The notes under the pieces are model-generated. The model did not search any database, was not told where the DNA came from, and saw only the letters and a list, made by a program, of their open reading frames with translations. From positions 175,081 through 239,080 of the forward strand of contig JAGRGY010000016.1 of NCBI GenBank assembly GCA_020445255.1: 64,000 nucleotides of DNA, written 5' to 3'. Numbering within the stretch: position 1 is the first letter of the stretch; every line of letters starts with the position of its first letter. Both the position numbers and the translations under genes were made by a program. Positions 8,939-18,900 of this stretch are shown piece after piece. The DNA is from Gammaproteobacteria bacterium. Its GTDB lineage: Bacteria; Pseudomonadota; Gammaproteobacteria; Chromatiales; Chromatiaceae.

Positions 8939-9175
8939 CCGGTATCTCGCGGCAACACGGTCGTTTTCGATTGCCTTAGACCAGGTATCGGCCCGGATTT
9001 CAAAAACTTTAAATCCCGCCAACGCGGTGGCGACGCGACGGGCAACGAATGGTTTACCACGGCTCTGCGGGCACGGCATATCGAATCAGTGACGCGGTCA
9101 AACGGTATCGCGTGTTCGTCGGGACCGGGCGCCAGGTGGAACCCGCCCGCCTCCGCTACTGAAACGGCGGCCTGA

Positions 9176-9937
9176 TCACACCCGATACCCCAGCCTCTCC
9201 GATATCTCCCTTCCCGCAGCCACCATGTCGTCGACCCACGCCATGCGCCGGCGCTCGATCGGCGCAGACACCGACAATCCGGCGGCGACGCTGCCGGTGC
9301 TGTCGTACAGCAATACGCCGATGCAGCCGACGTCGATCTCGGCTTCTTCGTTGTCCAGCGCATAGCGGCGTTCGATGCTCTTGTGGCATTCGTCGGTCAG
9401 CCGCGCCAGCGTCGTGATGGTGTTGCGGGTGTAGGCGGGCAGGTTTGTGCGCTGTGCATAGCCCTTGATCTCGTCGTCGCCGGCAGCGCCGAGCATCAGC
9501 TTGCCGACAGCGGTCACGTGCAGCGGCGCCCGGCTGCCGACCAGCTGCTGCACGTGCATCATCCGGTTCGGCGTCGCCTTCTCGATGTAAACGACGACGT
9601 CGCCCTCACGCACGGTCAGGTTGACCGACTCGCCAAACGTGTCGCGCAGCCGTTCCATGACGGGCAGCGCGACGGCGCGCAGGTCGATGTTGCTGTGCAG
9701 GCGTACGCCGAGTTGCAGCAGGCGCATGCCGAGGCGGTAGTGGCCCACCGCGTCGCGCTCGACGAAGCGGTTGTGGATCAGCGACGCGAGGATCCGGTGG
9801 GCCGTCGATGCGTGCAGGCCTGTCTCGGCACCGAGCACCTTGAGGCTGACCGGGTCCTGGTAGCGCGAGATCGCGTCGAGCAGGGCAGTGGCGCGGTCGA
9901 TGACCTGGATACCGCTGGCGGAGGACGGTTCGTTCAT
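9176..9937 (-). CDS. IclR-family transcriptional regulator
   Basis: This 253-residue protein has the two IclR domains. The N-terminal winged helix-turn-helix spans about residues 10-75 (IDRATALLDAISRYQ, then LHASTAHRILASLIHNRFVE). The C-terminal effector-binding GAF-like domain includes LTVREGDVVVYIEKATPN and CIGVLLYDSTGSVAAGLSV. IclR proteins bind palindromes near their own promoter and a divergent target operon and respond to a small metabolite. Here the divergent target is the TPP enzyme/DUF1537 kinase pair, with inverted repeats in the 308-base gap. A damaged second copy of its 3' end lies at 8365-8640. Confidence 0.92.
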   Translation of the reverse strand: MNEPSSASGIQVIDRATALLDAISRYQDPVSLKVLGAETGLHASTAHRILASLIHNRFVERDAVGHYRLGMRLLQLGVRLHSNIDLRAVALPVMERLRDTFGESVNLTVREGDVVVYIEKATPNRMMHVQQLVGSRAPLHVTAVGKLMLGAAGDDEIKGYAQRTNLPAYTRNTITTLARLTDECHKSIERRYALDNEEAEIDVGCIGVLLYDSTGSVAAGLSVSAPIERRRMAWVDDMVAAGREISERLGYRV

Positions 9938-9949
9938 GGCGGAAATCGG

Positions 9950-9967
9950 TTTTTACGATGCGAAAAA
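9950..9967. promoter_or_regulatory. Possible IclR operator near the regulator start
   Basis: TTTTT-N8-AAAAA forms an inverted repeat with the core TACGATGCGA, 13 bases upstream of the IclR start codon on the minus strand. The position suits autoregulation by the adjacent IclR protein. IclR-family operators are imperfect palindromes of about this size. Assignment rests on position and symmetry only. Confidence 0.4.
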
Positions 9968-10126
9968 TGGTACGCGTTCACTGTGCTTCCGGTCCAGCCG
10001 GCACCCGATCGAGGCTGCTCCACCGGCTATATCGCATTGTGAAACTCGCTAGATCATTCTGCAAACGGCATGAGAAAGACCATAAAATCAACGATTTGTC
10101 TGAATATTGTGGATTGGCCAACCTGC

Positions 10127-10147
10127 GTATTCCACTATACGAAATAC
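10127..10147. promoter_or_regulatory. Possible IclR operator for the TPP enzyme operon
   Basis: A 21-base imperfect palindrome has arms GTATTCC and CGAAATAC, which is GTATT at one end and AATAC at the other with one mismatch in the extended half-sites. It lies about 100 bases before the TPP enzyme start and resembles TTCC-N7-GGAA-like IclR boxes. The rest of the 308-base divergent intergenic region (9938-10245) is AT-richer than its surroundings from about 10020 to 10160, as expected for promoters. A weaker ATCGCATTGTGAAAC-like element lies near 10030. No gene is seen in the gap. Confidence 0.45.
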
Positions 10148-10245
10148 ATCTCTTATTGCGGTAATCGCTTCCCCCTGACTAAGTTCACCCCAACGCGGCA
10201 CATCCGCCGCACCGCCAGCCGGACACCGAAGTCAGGAGACCGACC

Positions 10246-12462
10246 ATGAGTACCGCCGCCCACGAACTGTTCGCCACGCCGCCCGCCTTCTGCGACGGCA
10301 TCCTCCACTTCGCGGCCGACGGCGTCAGCCAGGGTGTGCTGGCGGACCGGCCGGCGATTGCCGACGGCGACACCGCGATCCGCACCATCGACGAGCGGGC
10401 GGTGTTCCAGACCAAAATGGTGGCCGACGCGCTGCGCTACATGACGCTGCAGCTGTGCGCGTCGAAGGAATCCGGTCACCCGGGCGGCTTCGCCAGCAGC
10501 GCAGACGCCTATGCCGCGCTGACCATGCTCGGTCACACGAACATCGTCACCGAGGTCGGCCACCATGCGCCGGGCTTCTACAGCGCGATGTTCCTCGACG
10601 GTTCGCTGTCAGTGATGGACATCCACACGATGCACGACCTGCAGGCGCGCTTCCGCGAGCGCGGCGGTCTGCTCGGCCACCTGTCGGGCGCGATCCCGGG
10701 TCTGCTCGCGCCGGCCGGTCCGCTCGGCCAGGGCCAGCACTTCGCGATGGCCGGCGCCTACCTGAACCGCGACAGGCTGTTCCCGTGCACGATCGGCGAC
10801 GGCGGCCTCGGCGAGCCGTATATCCTGTCGGCGATGAAGCACTTCCATACCAGCTACCCGGGGGTGACCAACTTCCTGCCGGTGCTGGTGTGGAACGGCT
10901 TCAGCCAAGAGCACCATTCGATGGTGTCGCTGATGAGTAATGCGCAGATGACCGCGTACTGGCAGGCGCACGACTTTGGCAACGTGATCCTGGTCGACGC
11001 GAAGGACTTCGACGACACCGACCAACCCGGTGCCTACGTCGACAGCACGCAGTTCGGCGATGCCGCGCGCATGGCCTTCACGCAGGCCGTGCTCGAGGGC
11101 GCGAAGGCCGCCGCCGACGGCGCGATGAACGGCGAGCTCAGCGTGCTGATCGTCAAACAGTTGAAGGGTGCCGGCGTGCACGCGCGCGGCGCGAAGTCGC
11201 ACAATCTGTATCCGGGCGACAACGCCGGCAAGGACAACATCGCCTCGGCACTGATCAACGGCGCGCTGAGCCCGTCGGCGTGGGCGCTGGTGCGGACCAA
11301 CATGGAACGCGCCGGCGGTGGCCCGGCCGGTCGCACGGTCGTGACCGAGTTCGAGCGCATCCTGCCCAACATCGGCACGCTGCCGACGCAGGCGTTCGCG
11401 GTCGGCGACAAGGCCGTGCCGGCGACGGCGATGGCGCACATGGTCGCCGAGCTCGGGCGGCGCGACCCGATGTTCGTCGTCACCAACGCCGACGGCAACG
11501 AGGCGTCGAACATGAAGCCGATCAACGACGCGCTGAAGATCCGCCACCCGACCGAGGATTCGCTGTACAACCAGACCCCGGAGGGCCAGGTGTACGAACC
11601 ACTGAACGAGGACGCGTGCGCCGGTTTCGCGGCCGGCCTGTCGCTGTTCGGCGGCCGCTCGCTGTGGCTGTCGTACGAGAGCTTCGCGATCAATGGCTGG
11701 CCGATCGTGCAGACCGTCGGTCAGGCGATGGCCGAGCTGCGCCGCAAGACGCCGGCCTGCGTGACGATGTTCACCGCCGGCGCGCTGGAGCAGGGCCGCA
11801 ACGGCTGGACCCACCAGCGCCCGGAGATCGAGAACTATATCGGCGGCCAGATGCGCAACGGCAACGTCTACCTGTTGTATCCGGCGGATGCCAACATGAT
11901 GCAGGCCGCGTACGCCTGGTCGGTCGAGCAGTCGAACAAGGTCATCAGCATCGTCGCGTCGAAGTCGCCGCTGCCGGTATACACGACTGTCGAACAGGCA
12001 CGTCACGCGATCGAGCAGGGTGCCAGCGCGATCCACGAGACCGAGGGCGGCAACGGCAAGACCATCGTGTTCGCCGTGACCGGCGACATGATCCTGCTGC
12101 CGGTGTTCGAGGCGAAGACGAAGCTGGAACAGGCGGGTCACCGCGTGCGCATCGTCGCGGTCGCGAACCCGCGCCGGCTGTTCCGCCCCGGTGACGTGAG
12201 CTGGCAGCACGCGGCCGAGTCCGACGACCGCTTCATGGACGACGCGACGTTCGACACGCTGTTCGGTGGCGACGTGCTGGTCGGTGTCAGTGGCGGCGGC
12301 ACGATCGCGCTGGAGCCGGTCATGCTGCGCAGCAGAGCCGCGGCACGCGAGCTGTTCGGCTGGCGGCGTGGCGAGACCACGGCGAGCGCCGGCGAGCTGA
12401 TGGCGTTCAACGGCATCACCGCCGACGGGCTGGCGCAACGCGCCGGCGAATTGGCCGGGTGA
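10246..12462 (+). CDS. Phosphoketolase/transketolase-like thiamine-diphosphate enzyme
   Basis: The enzyme has 738 residues. The N-terminal TPP domain has SGHPGG (76-81), a transketolase-type LLGHLSGAIPG...GPLGQG stretch and GDGGLGEP (184-191), the position of GDGEAETGP in phosphoketolase. The second domain resembles phosphoketolase more: NEDAC (454-458) sits where phosphoketolase has SEHQC with its TPP-activating glutamate. GWTHQRPEIENYI (520-532) and VYLLYPADAN then follow the phosphoketolase pattern. A carbon-carbon cleavage or ketol transfer on a ketose-like substrate is expected, but the active site differs from both families and the substrate is unknown. It is divergent from an IclR regulator and 36 bases from a DUF1537 kinase. 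GTCAGGAG precedes the ATG. Confidence 0.82.
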   Translation: MSTAAHELFATPPAFCDGILHFAADGVSQGVLADRPAIADGDTAIRTIDERAVFQTKMVADALRYMTLQLCASKESGHPGGFASSADAYAALTMLGHTNIVTEVGHHAPGFYSAMFLDGSLSVMDIHTMHDLQARFRERGGLLGHLSGAIPGLLAPAGPLGQGQHFAMAGAYLNRDRLFPCTIGDGGLGEPYILSAMKHFHTSYPGVTNFLPVLVWNGFSQEHHSMVSLMSNAQMTAYWQAHDFGNVILVDAKDFDDTDQPGAYVDSTQFGDAARMAFTQAVLEGAKAAADGAMNGELSVLIVKQLKGAGVHARGAKSHNLYPGDNAGKDNIASALINGALSPSAWALVRTNMERAGGGPAGRTVVTEFERILPNIGTLPTQAFAVGDKAVPATAMAHMVAELGRRDPMFVVTNADGNEASNMKPINDALKIRHPTEDSLYNQTPEGQVYEPLNEDACAGFAAGLSLFGGRSLWLSYESFAINGWPIVQTVGQAMAELRRKTPACVTMFTAGALEQGRNGWTHQRPEIENYIGGQMRNGNVYLLYPADANMMQAAYAWSVEQSNKVISIVASKSPLPVYTTVEQARHAIEQGASAIHETEGGNGKTIVFAVTGDMILLPVFEAKTKLEQAGHRVRIVAVANPRRLFRPGDVSWQHAAESDDRFMDDATFDTLFGGDVLVGVSGGGTIALEPVMLRSRAAARELFGWRRGETTASAGELMAFNGITADGLAQRAGELAG

Positions 12463-12498
12463 GTGGATCCAATGGGAATCGAGGCGGGGGAGACGACC

Positions 12499-13851
12499 AT
12501 GGCCAAGCGGGGGCTCACGCGCATCATCGCGATCGATGACGACCCGACCGGGTCGCAGACGGTGCACGGCTGTCTGCTGCTGACCCGCTGGGATGTGGCG
12601 ACACTGCGCGATGCGCTGCTCGACGACGCGCCGCTGTTCTTCGTGCTGAGCAATACGCGCGGCATGGATGCCGTGCGCGCCGCCGATGTGACGCGCGAGA
12701 TCTGCGTGAACCTGCGAGCGGCGATCGATGGGCTGGCCGAAGACGGCATCGGGATCCACCCGGTGATCGTCAGTCGCTCGGACTCGACGCTGCGCGGTCA
12801 CTACCCGGTCGAAACCGACGTGATCGCCGACGAGCTCGGCCCGTTCGACGCGCATTTCCTCGTACCGGCGTTCTTCGAGGGCGGGCGCATCACCCGTGAG
12901 GGTACGCACTATCTGGTCGTCGACGGCGAGCCGGTGCCGGTGCACGAGACGGAGTTCGCGAAGGACTCGGTGTTCGGCTTCAGCACCGCGTTCCTGCCGG
13001 ACTATGTCGAGGAGAAGACGCACGGCCGCATCCATGCCGGCGATGTCGAGTGCTTCTCTCTCGACGCTGTGCGCGGCGATCTGTCGGCAAGATTGCAGGC
13101 TTTGAGTGGCAATCGCTGCTGCGTCGTCGACGCCGAGCGCCAGGCCGATCTCGACAACTTCGCGCGTCAGGTGCTGGCCGCCGCCGACAATGGCAAGCGT
13201 TTCCTGTTTCGCAGTGCCGCGAGCCTGCTGACCGCGCTCGCCGCGCTGCCGCCGCAGCCGGTCGCGCCGTCCGACATGGCGCGCTTCGTGCGCGACGGCC
13301 GGCCCGGCGTCGTACTGGTCGGCTCGCATGTCGACAGGACCTCGCGTCAGCTCAGGCACCTGATCGAGCACTCGGATGTCGTGCCACTGCACGTCGACCT
13401 CGACTGGCTGGTGCGCGACGAGGAAGGGCTGTTCGCGGAACTCGTTCAGCAGTTGATCGAGACGCACCAGTCGAGCTGCAGCGCGGTGCTGTACACGAGC
13501 CGCGGTGAGCGGTCTTTCAAGACCACGGCAGAGCGGCTGGCCTTCGGCGATAAGGTGTCCGGCTTCCTGATGCGCCTCGTGCGCAACCTGCCGCGCGACA
13601 TCGGCTTCCTGATCAGCAAGGGCGGCATCACGTCGAACGACACGTTGAGCAGCGGACTCGCGTTGCGTACCGCGCGCGTCGTCGGCCAGGTGCGTGCCGG
13701 CTGCTCGGTGGTCGTGTGCCCCGACGGCCACCCGCGCTATCCGCGCCTGCCGGTCGTGATCTTCCCCGGCAACATCGGCGGCGACGAGGCGCTGTTCGAG
13801 GTGTTCGACATCATGAGGCGGCAACGCAACGGCACCAGCGCCGCGGCCTGA
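12499..13851 (+). CDS. DUF1537 four-carbon acid sugar kinase family protein
   Basis: The protein has 450 residues and both DUF1537 domains. The N-terminal domain has IAIDDDPTGSQTVHG, SRSDSTLRGHYP and an FEGGR...HETEFAKDSVFG segment. The C-terminal nucleotide-binding domain has ISKGGITSNDTLSSGL and ends with PGNIGGDEALFEV. Characterised relatives (OtnK, DtnK, LtnK, OiaK) phosphorylate four- and five-carbon sugar acids with ATP. Usual partner enzymes, such as a PdxA2 dehydrogenase or class II aldolase, are absent here; the partner is the TPP enzyme. The ATG at 12499 is chosen because GGGGGAGA precedes it. In-frame GTG (12463) and ATG (12472) codons directly after the upstream stop lack such a site. 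Confidence 0.88.
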   Translation: MAKRGLTRIIAIDDDPTGSQTVHGCLLLTRWDVATLRDALLDDAPLFFVLSNTRGMDAVRAADVTREICVNLRAAIDGLAEDGIGIHPVIVSRSDSTLRGHYPVETDVIADELGPFDAHFLVPAFFEGGRITREGTHYLVVDGEPVPVHETEFAKDSVFGFSTAFLPDYVEEKTHGRIHAGDVECFSLDAVRGDLSARLQALSGNRCCVVDAERQADLDNFARQVLAAADNGKRFLFRSAASLLTALAALPPQPVAPSDMARFVRDGRPGVVLVGSHVDRTSRQLRHLIEHSDVVPLHVDLDWLVRDEEGLFAELVQQLIETHQSSCSAVLYTSRGERSFKTTAERLAFGDKVSGFLMRLVRNLPRDIGFLISKGGITSNDTLSSGLALRTARVVGQVRAGCSVVVCPDGHPRYPRLPVVIFPGNIGGDEALFEVFDIMRRQRNGTSAAA

Positions 13852-13866
13852 CGACAGTCAGCGGCT

Positions 13867-13894
13867 GCGCACATCACCCGAGGGTGATGCGCGC
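13867..13894. terminator. Hairpin between convergent genes, probable bidirectional terminator
   Basis: CATCACCC and GGGTGATG form a perfect 8-base stem around a two-base GA, extended by GCGC/GCGC across one A-C mismatch. It sits in the 56 bases between the kinase and the GDSL hydrolase, which converge. No T run follows on either strand, so termination would be weak or factor-dependent. Confidence 0.55.
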
Positions 13895-13907
13895 ATGCGG
13901 TCCCGTT

Positions 13908-14972
13908 TCAGGCTGAACGTGCCGAGCGTGACCGGACGAGCAGCAACATCAATCCGGCGGACAGCAGGGCCGGCACGGCGGGTTCCGGAACGGCCGCGAT
14001 GAACGCATTTCCAATGTACTGGTGTGCCACCGAGGTCGGGTGCACTTCGTCCCAGAACAGCGATGCCTCGGGCGCGACACATTGCTGAGCGAGTGTCGCC
14101 AGGTCGAGACAGGGATCGGTGACGTTACTGAATCCGAATCCTGCGGGGTCGTTTACCGCACGATCGAACAGGCCGGCGATATCGACGAGGTCGACGCGGA
14201 AATCGAGGCCGGTGATCATTTCATACAGGGCCTGATTGAATGCCGCGGTCAATGCCGACAACTCGGCCGAGTGGTCCGTCAGCGGGAACGGGAACTGCGT
14301 CTCGCCGCGTGCGAACGGTGTCTGGCCCAGATCGGGCAGGTTGGCCACGTAGAAGTCGCTTGCGCCTTGAGACTGTAAGGTCGTCAGCACGCCCCTGATA
14401 TTTGCAACCGCCTGGTCGACGACACTCGGCTCGCTGACCGGGATGATCTGGTCGGCGAAGAACAGGTCATTGGCCCCCGCCCATATGAAATGGGCTGCAT
14501 CGGCGGCTACCCCCTGACTGACATACAGGCCCAGTTGTTGTGCCAAACCGGGCAGGCCCTGAAATGGCTGCCCGGTTGCCGTCAGCACGAGGTCGGTGAA
14601 ATTGTTGATCTGCGGAAGACCGAAGCCGGTGCCGGCCCAGTCATAGGATCCGGTGAACGAGTTCGCAACCGCGAAGTTGGTTACCGTGCCATCGGCGGCG
14701 ACTGGGGATAAAAACCCTGGCACCACGCCGAGACCGAATTGGGCCGCCAGGTCGTCGACCCAGATGTCGCCATTGGAGAAGCGCTGCTGTCGGCCGGGAT
14801 CGTATAGCGGGCTCGGCGGTAACAGGCCACCGGTGAGAGCCGCGAGATTACCGGTGTCGGAGAGACTGTCTCCCAGGATGACGACCTTCTTCAACTGCGT
14901 TGCGCCCACGCAGGTCGACAACATCATCAATCCGAAAAGCAGTGTTCCAAAAGCAAAGGTCTTGTTGTCCAT
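13908..14972 (-). CDS. Secreted SGNH/GDSL hydrolase with PEP-CTERM sorting signal
   Basis: The protein has 354 residues. A signal peptide (MDNKTFAFGTLLFGLMMLST) is followed by the GDSL block VILGDSLSDTGN with the nucleophilic serine. A WAGANDLFF block follows, and then block V, DEVHPTSVAHQYIG, with the Asp/His pair. This is the lecithinase/hemolysin-like branch of lipases and esterases. The C-terminus reads VPEPAVPALLSAGLMLLLV followed by RSRSARSA, a PEP motif, hydrophobic helix and basic tail typical of PEP-CTERM proteins handled by exosortase. The start at 14972 begins the signal peptide; the frame is open further upstream. No exosortase gene is in the window. Confidence 0.88.
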   Translation of the reverse strand: MDNKTFAFGTLLFGLMMLSTCVGATQLKKVVILGDSLSDTGNLAALTGGLLPPSPLYDPGRQQRFSNGDIWVDDLAAQFGLGVVPGFLSPVAADGTVTNFAVANSFTGSYDWAGTGFGLPQINNFTDLVLTATGQPFQGLPGLAQQLGLYVSQGVAADAAHFIWAGANDLFFADQIIPVSEPSVVDQAVANIRGVLTTLQSQGASDFYVANLPDLGQTPFARGETQFPFPLTDHSAELSALTAAFNQALYEMITGLDFRVDLVDIAGLFDRAVNDPAGFGFSNVTDPCLDLATLAQQCVAPEASLFWDEVHPTSVAHQYIGNAFIAAVPEPAVPALLSAGLMLLLVRSRSARSA

Positions 14973-15972
14973 GACGCGACGACTCCGTGTGGTTGTTCTG
15001 TCGGCTGGCACCCGCGCGCCTCGATCATCCGGTCCGCGGCGCCAGACGATGCAGGAGGGCACGTTCTACTCTGATACCGCCCTCCATATCGCTGGGGGGA
15101 TGTTCGCAGGGGATCTTGACAATCGCAATCCCGCGCTGCCGTCGGATCGCGCTGCTCTCGAGGTGGCGACGTCTTGATGAGATGTCGGCGGTGCGCATTC
15201 CTGCGCGGGAATCCGAGCACGTCAGCCGGTCGGCCGATGCCGAGCAACGCAACTGATCCAGCGCGCGGGCACACCCGTCAGGTCGCGACGACCTGTCGGA
15301 AACGCAGGCGCCAGTGTTCGAGCCGTCCAGTGGCGGGGGCATCAGTTTGGCCGGCGAAACCGCCGGCAACGAAGTGCACCGCATAGGTCATCCTCGATGC
15401 ACCGCTGTGCGTATCCGCTGCGGCGAACAGCGGAGGTGTCACCGAACGACTGGCGGATTGACACCGCTTTCCCGGCATACCGAAGAGAAAAGGCGCGTTT
15501 TGATTGCGCGGTTTGGGAATCACCGCGTGCGGACTGTCCCCTGACTTTGTGCGGTAATAGGCAACCTCTCCCGAACCGTGCCCGATCGGGTGCCGCCAGA
15601 GGTGCGACATCAATTCGGTCGCTTTTTTCGCCGTTTATACTGATCCGGTGTCGGGGCTGTATGCCCGTTCTCGGCACGTGCTGTGAATATCATCGATCTC
15701 CTGCATCACTTGGTGCGTCGGCCCGAAGCGGGCTATCCCACCGGCCGCTCCCTCGCCGAGAGGATCGGACGCGGCCGCGGCGACTGTTGCAAGGCCCCGT
15801 GTTGCACGGGCACGTTGGGCACCCTGCAGCATTCTTGATGAAACCTTAGGTTAGTTGTTTTACTTAAAGTTGATATCTCGTTGTTGAATGATCTGCCGCT
15901 GGCCTCGCAGCACGCGGCATCCTGCATTTTGACCAATGCCCGGCAGGGCGAGTACCTATCAAGGAGTTCAGC
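14973..15972. other. 1 kb region without a convincing gene
   Basis: No frame here has a recognisable family or good coding character. The best candidate is a 51-codon frame at 15683-15838 (+, GTG start) encoding IIDLLHHLVRRPEAGYPTGR then SLAERIGRGRGDCCKA, vaguely like a helix-turn-helix start followed by decayed sequence. A TATACT -10-like box lies at 15636-15641. The last 130 bases are AT-rich and probably hold the promoter of the oxidoreductase operon. Confidence 0.5.
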
Positions 15973-18900
15973 ATGCGTCCATCTCAGGCCGAAAAACGGG
16001 TCGGTGACACTGTCGGTGGCGGCGGCCGGGGTGCGGCAGGTGAACAGACGAGCGACGCCACGATGGCGGCCGGTGCCCGCTACCCGGGCGTCAGTACCGT
16101 GATCCATGGCAACGGCGCCGTCGCGCACGTCATGGGGCATGTCTGCGGCGGGGTGATCGGCTATCCGATCACGCCGTCGACGGAGATCTCCGAGCTGTTC
16201 GAGGCCTACCGCGCCAAGGGTGGCTGCAATGTCTGGGGCAAGCATCCCTTCTTTTTCGAGCCGGAGGGCGAGCATTCCGCGCAGAGCGGCGCGATGGGCG
16301 CGACGCTGACCGGCGGCAAATACGTCTCGAATGCGTCCTCCAGCCAGGGCGTGCTGTACGGCATCGAGTCGCACTACGTCACTGTCGGCAAGAAGATCGG
16401 CGGATTCGTGTTGCAGGTCGCCGCCCGGTCGGTATCGCGGCACTCGCTCAACGTGATGGCCGGGCACGACGACGTTTATGCCCTGCTGCCCGCCGGTTAC
16501 ACCATCCTGTTCGGCAGCAACCAGCAGGAGGCGGCGGACCTGGCGGCCATTGCCTACAAGGTCAGCGCCGAATCCCTGGTCCCGGTCGCCAACTGCCAGG
16601 ATGGTTTCGCCACCAGCCACATGCTGAGTGAAGCGTACATGCCTGAACCGGAACTGTTGAAGGAGTTCCTGGGCGATCCCGCCGGGCGCATCAAGTGCCC
16701 GACGCTGGCGCAGGAGATGCTGTACGGCGCCAAGGGTCGGGTGTTTCAACTGCGCGAGTACCTGCGCCGTCACGAAGGGGATTTCCCGGCGTCCGCGCTC
16801 GAAGCCCTGGTCGCCTTCCTCGACAGCCGCAGCGATGACATCGAGGCGGACAACGACGGCGCCCTGGTCGGCGAAAGTCTGCAATGGGTACCGACCGAAC
16901 TGCACGGCCAGTGGCGCCGGCAGTGGCGCAACGCATTCGAGAAGGGCACCCGCCAGCGCGTGCCGGCCATGATGGACGTGAACAACCCCGGCCTTTCCGG
17001 CGGCGTGCAGAACCAGCCGGACTTCCAGGCCGGCATCGTCGACCACCGCACCCACTTCGCAAACGAGGTGCATACCTTCGTGCGCGAGGCGATGGATGAG
17101 TACAGCGTGTTGACCGGACGGCGCTACCTGCCGGTTCGCACCTTCATGACCGAGGATGCCGACTACGTCATCGTCGGCCTGGGATCGGTCACCGACGACG
17201 CCGAGGCGGTCGCCGCGCACCTGCGCCGCGAGGGCATGAAGGTCGGCGTGGTCTCGATCAAGATGCTGCAGCCATTCCCGGAAGGCGACGTGGTCGCTGC
17301 GCTCGACGGCAAAAAGGCCGTGACGATTCTCGAGCGCTCCGAGACCACCGCCCTCACCACGCTGGTCACGCAGGCAATGTTCAAGGCGCTCGAAAACGGT
17401 GACCTGATCCGCCACGAGTGGATTCCGCCGATCAGGAGCATCCCCAAGATCAGCACGGGCATCTTCGGCCTGGGTGCCCACGACCTGCAGCCCCGCCACC
17501 TCGTCGCCGCGTTCAGGAACATGGAAAACGTGCTCAACGTGCCGTTTTTCTACCTCGGTTCGCAGTTCTTCGAACCGAACCCATCGGGCGCCACGGCGGC
17601 GTTGCAGCAGCGGTTGCGCGATGCCTACCCCGAGACCGAGTTCATGGCCCTCGACCTGGAACCCAATCCCTCGCTGCTGCCGCCCGGGGCCCTGCGTATC
17701 CGTTTCCACTCGGTGGGCGGTTACGGCACCATCGCCACCGGCAAGCTGCTCACCGACATCCTCGCCGGGGTCACCGGCATGCATTCCAAGTCCTCGCCCA
17801 AGTACGGCTCGGAAAAAAGCGGCGCCCCGACCAATTACTACATCACGCTCAGTCCCGAGCCGATCAAGATCACCAACGCGGAGCTCGAGGACGTCGAAGT
17901 CGTGGTCTCGCCGGACCACAAGGCCTTTAGTCACACTGATCCGCTGAAGGGCCTGGCGGAAGGCGGCACCCTGATCATCCAGTCCGGCAGTTCCCCACTC
18001 GATGCCTGGAAGGAGCTGCCGGCGCATGTGCGACGCGCCATCCGCGAACGGCGCATTCGCCTGTTCGTGGTGGATGCGTTCGGCGTCGCCAAGAAGCACG
18101 CCCCCTCGCCGGACCTGGAGATACGCATGATGGGTATCGCCTTCATCGGTGCGGTCTGCGGCAAGGTGGAGCGCGTGGCCTCCGGCGCCCCGGTCGACGT
18201 TATCCTGGAAAAGGTCCAGGGCCAGGTGAGCAAGAAGTTCGGCGCCAAGGGTGACGCGGTGGTGAACAGCAACATGGCCGTGGTCCAGGAGGGACTGGAA
18301 GCGACCCATGCCGTGGACTACGAGGCCGCCGAATTCGTAAAGGCCGATGCATTGGCGGCGGTGCCCGCCGGTCCGGGCGTGGAGGTGTCGGTGTCGATGC
18401 TGAAATCGCGTGGCAGTGCCAGCGCCAGCGGCATGTTCGACGCGGAATATTACGCCAGGACCGTGACGGACCGGTTCAAGGACGGCAGCATCGCCGAGGC
18501 CCCCGTCATCCCGGGCGTCGGCATGTTCATGCCGTCGGGCAGTGCCGCGTACCGTGACAAGGGCCTGTTCCGGCTGACCGTACCGCGCTACACGGCGCAC
18601 CTGTGCACCGGCTGCATGGAGTGTGCGCTGACCTGTCCCGACGGCGCCATCCCCAACACCGTGCACGAGATTCACGATCTGCTGCTGACCGCCATCAAGC
18701 AGATGGACGTGACGGAACAGCAGAAGCAGCTGCTGACGGCAGAGGTGTTCCCGCTGACCAAGGGCATTCGCGATGCCTACCGCAAGCTCCCGGCGAAGGA
18801 CGAAACGTCGTTCAAGGACATCACTGCCGAGGAAGTGGCGCGCATGGGTATCGACAATCCCACGCTGCGACGTAGCTTCGAGAAACTGGTGGAGGCGCTG

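Noticed and set aside
9001-9175. Possible continuation of the IclR duplication on the other side of the small hypothetical gene
   Set aside because: Similarity outside 8365-8640 and the IclR gene is too weak to see by eye.
10609-13824. 1071-codon minus-strand frame opposite the TPP enzyme and kinase genes
   Set aside because: It crosses two well-supported genes on the other strand and its translation is repetitive HRQ/VRDH-type sequence typical of antisense frames.
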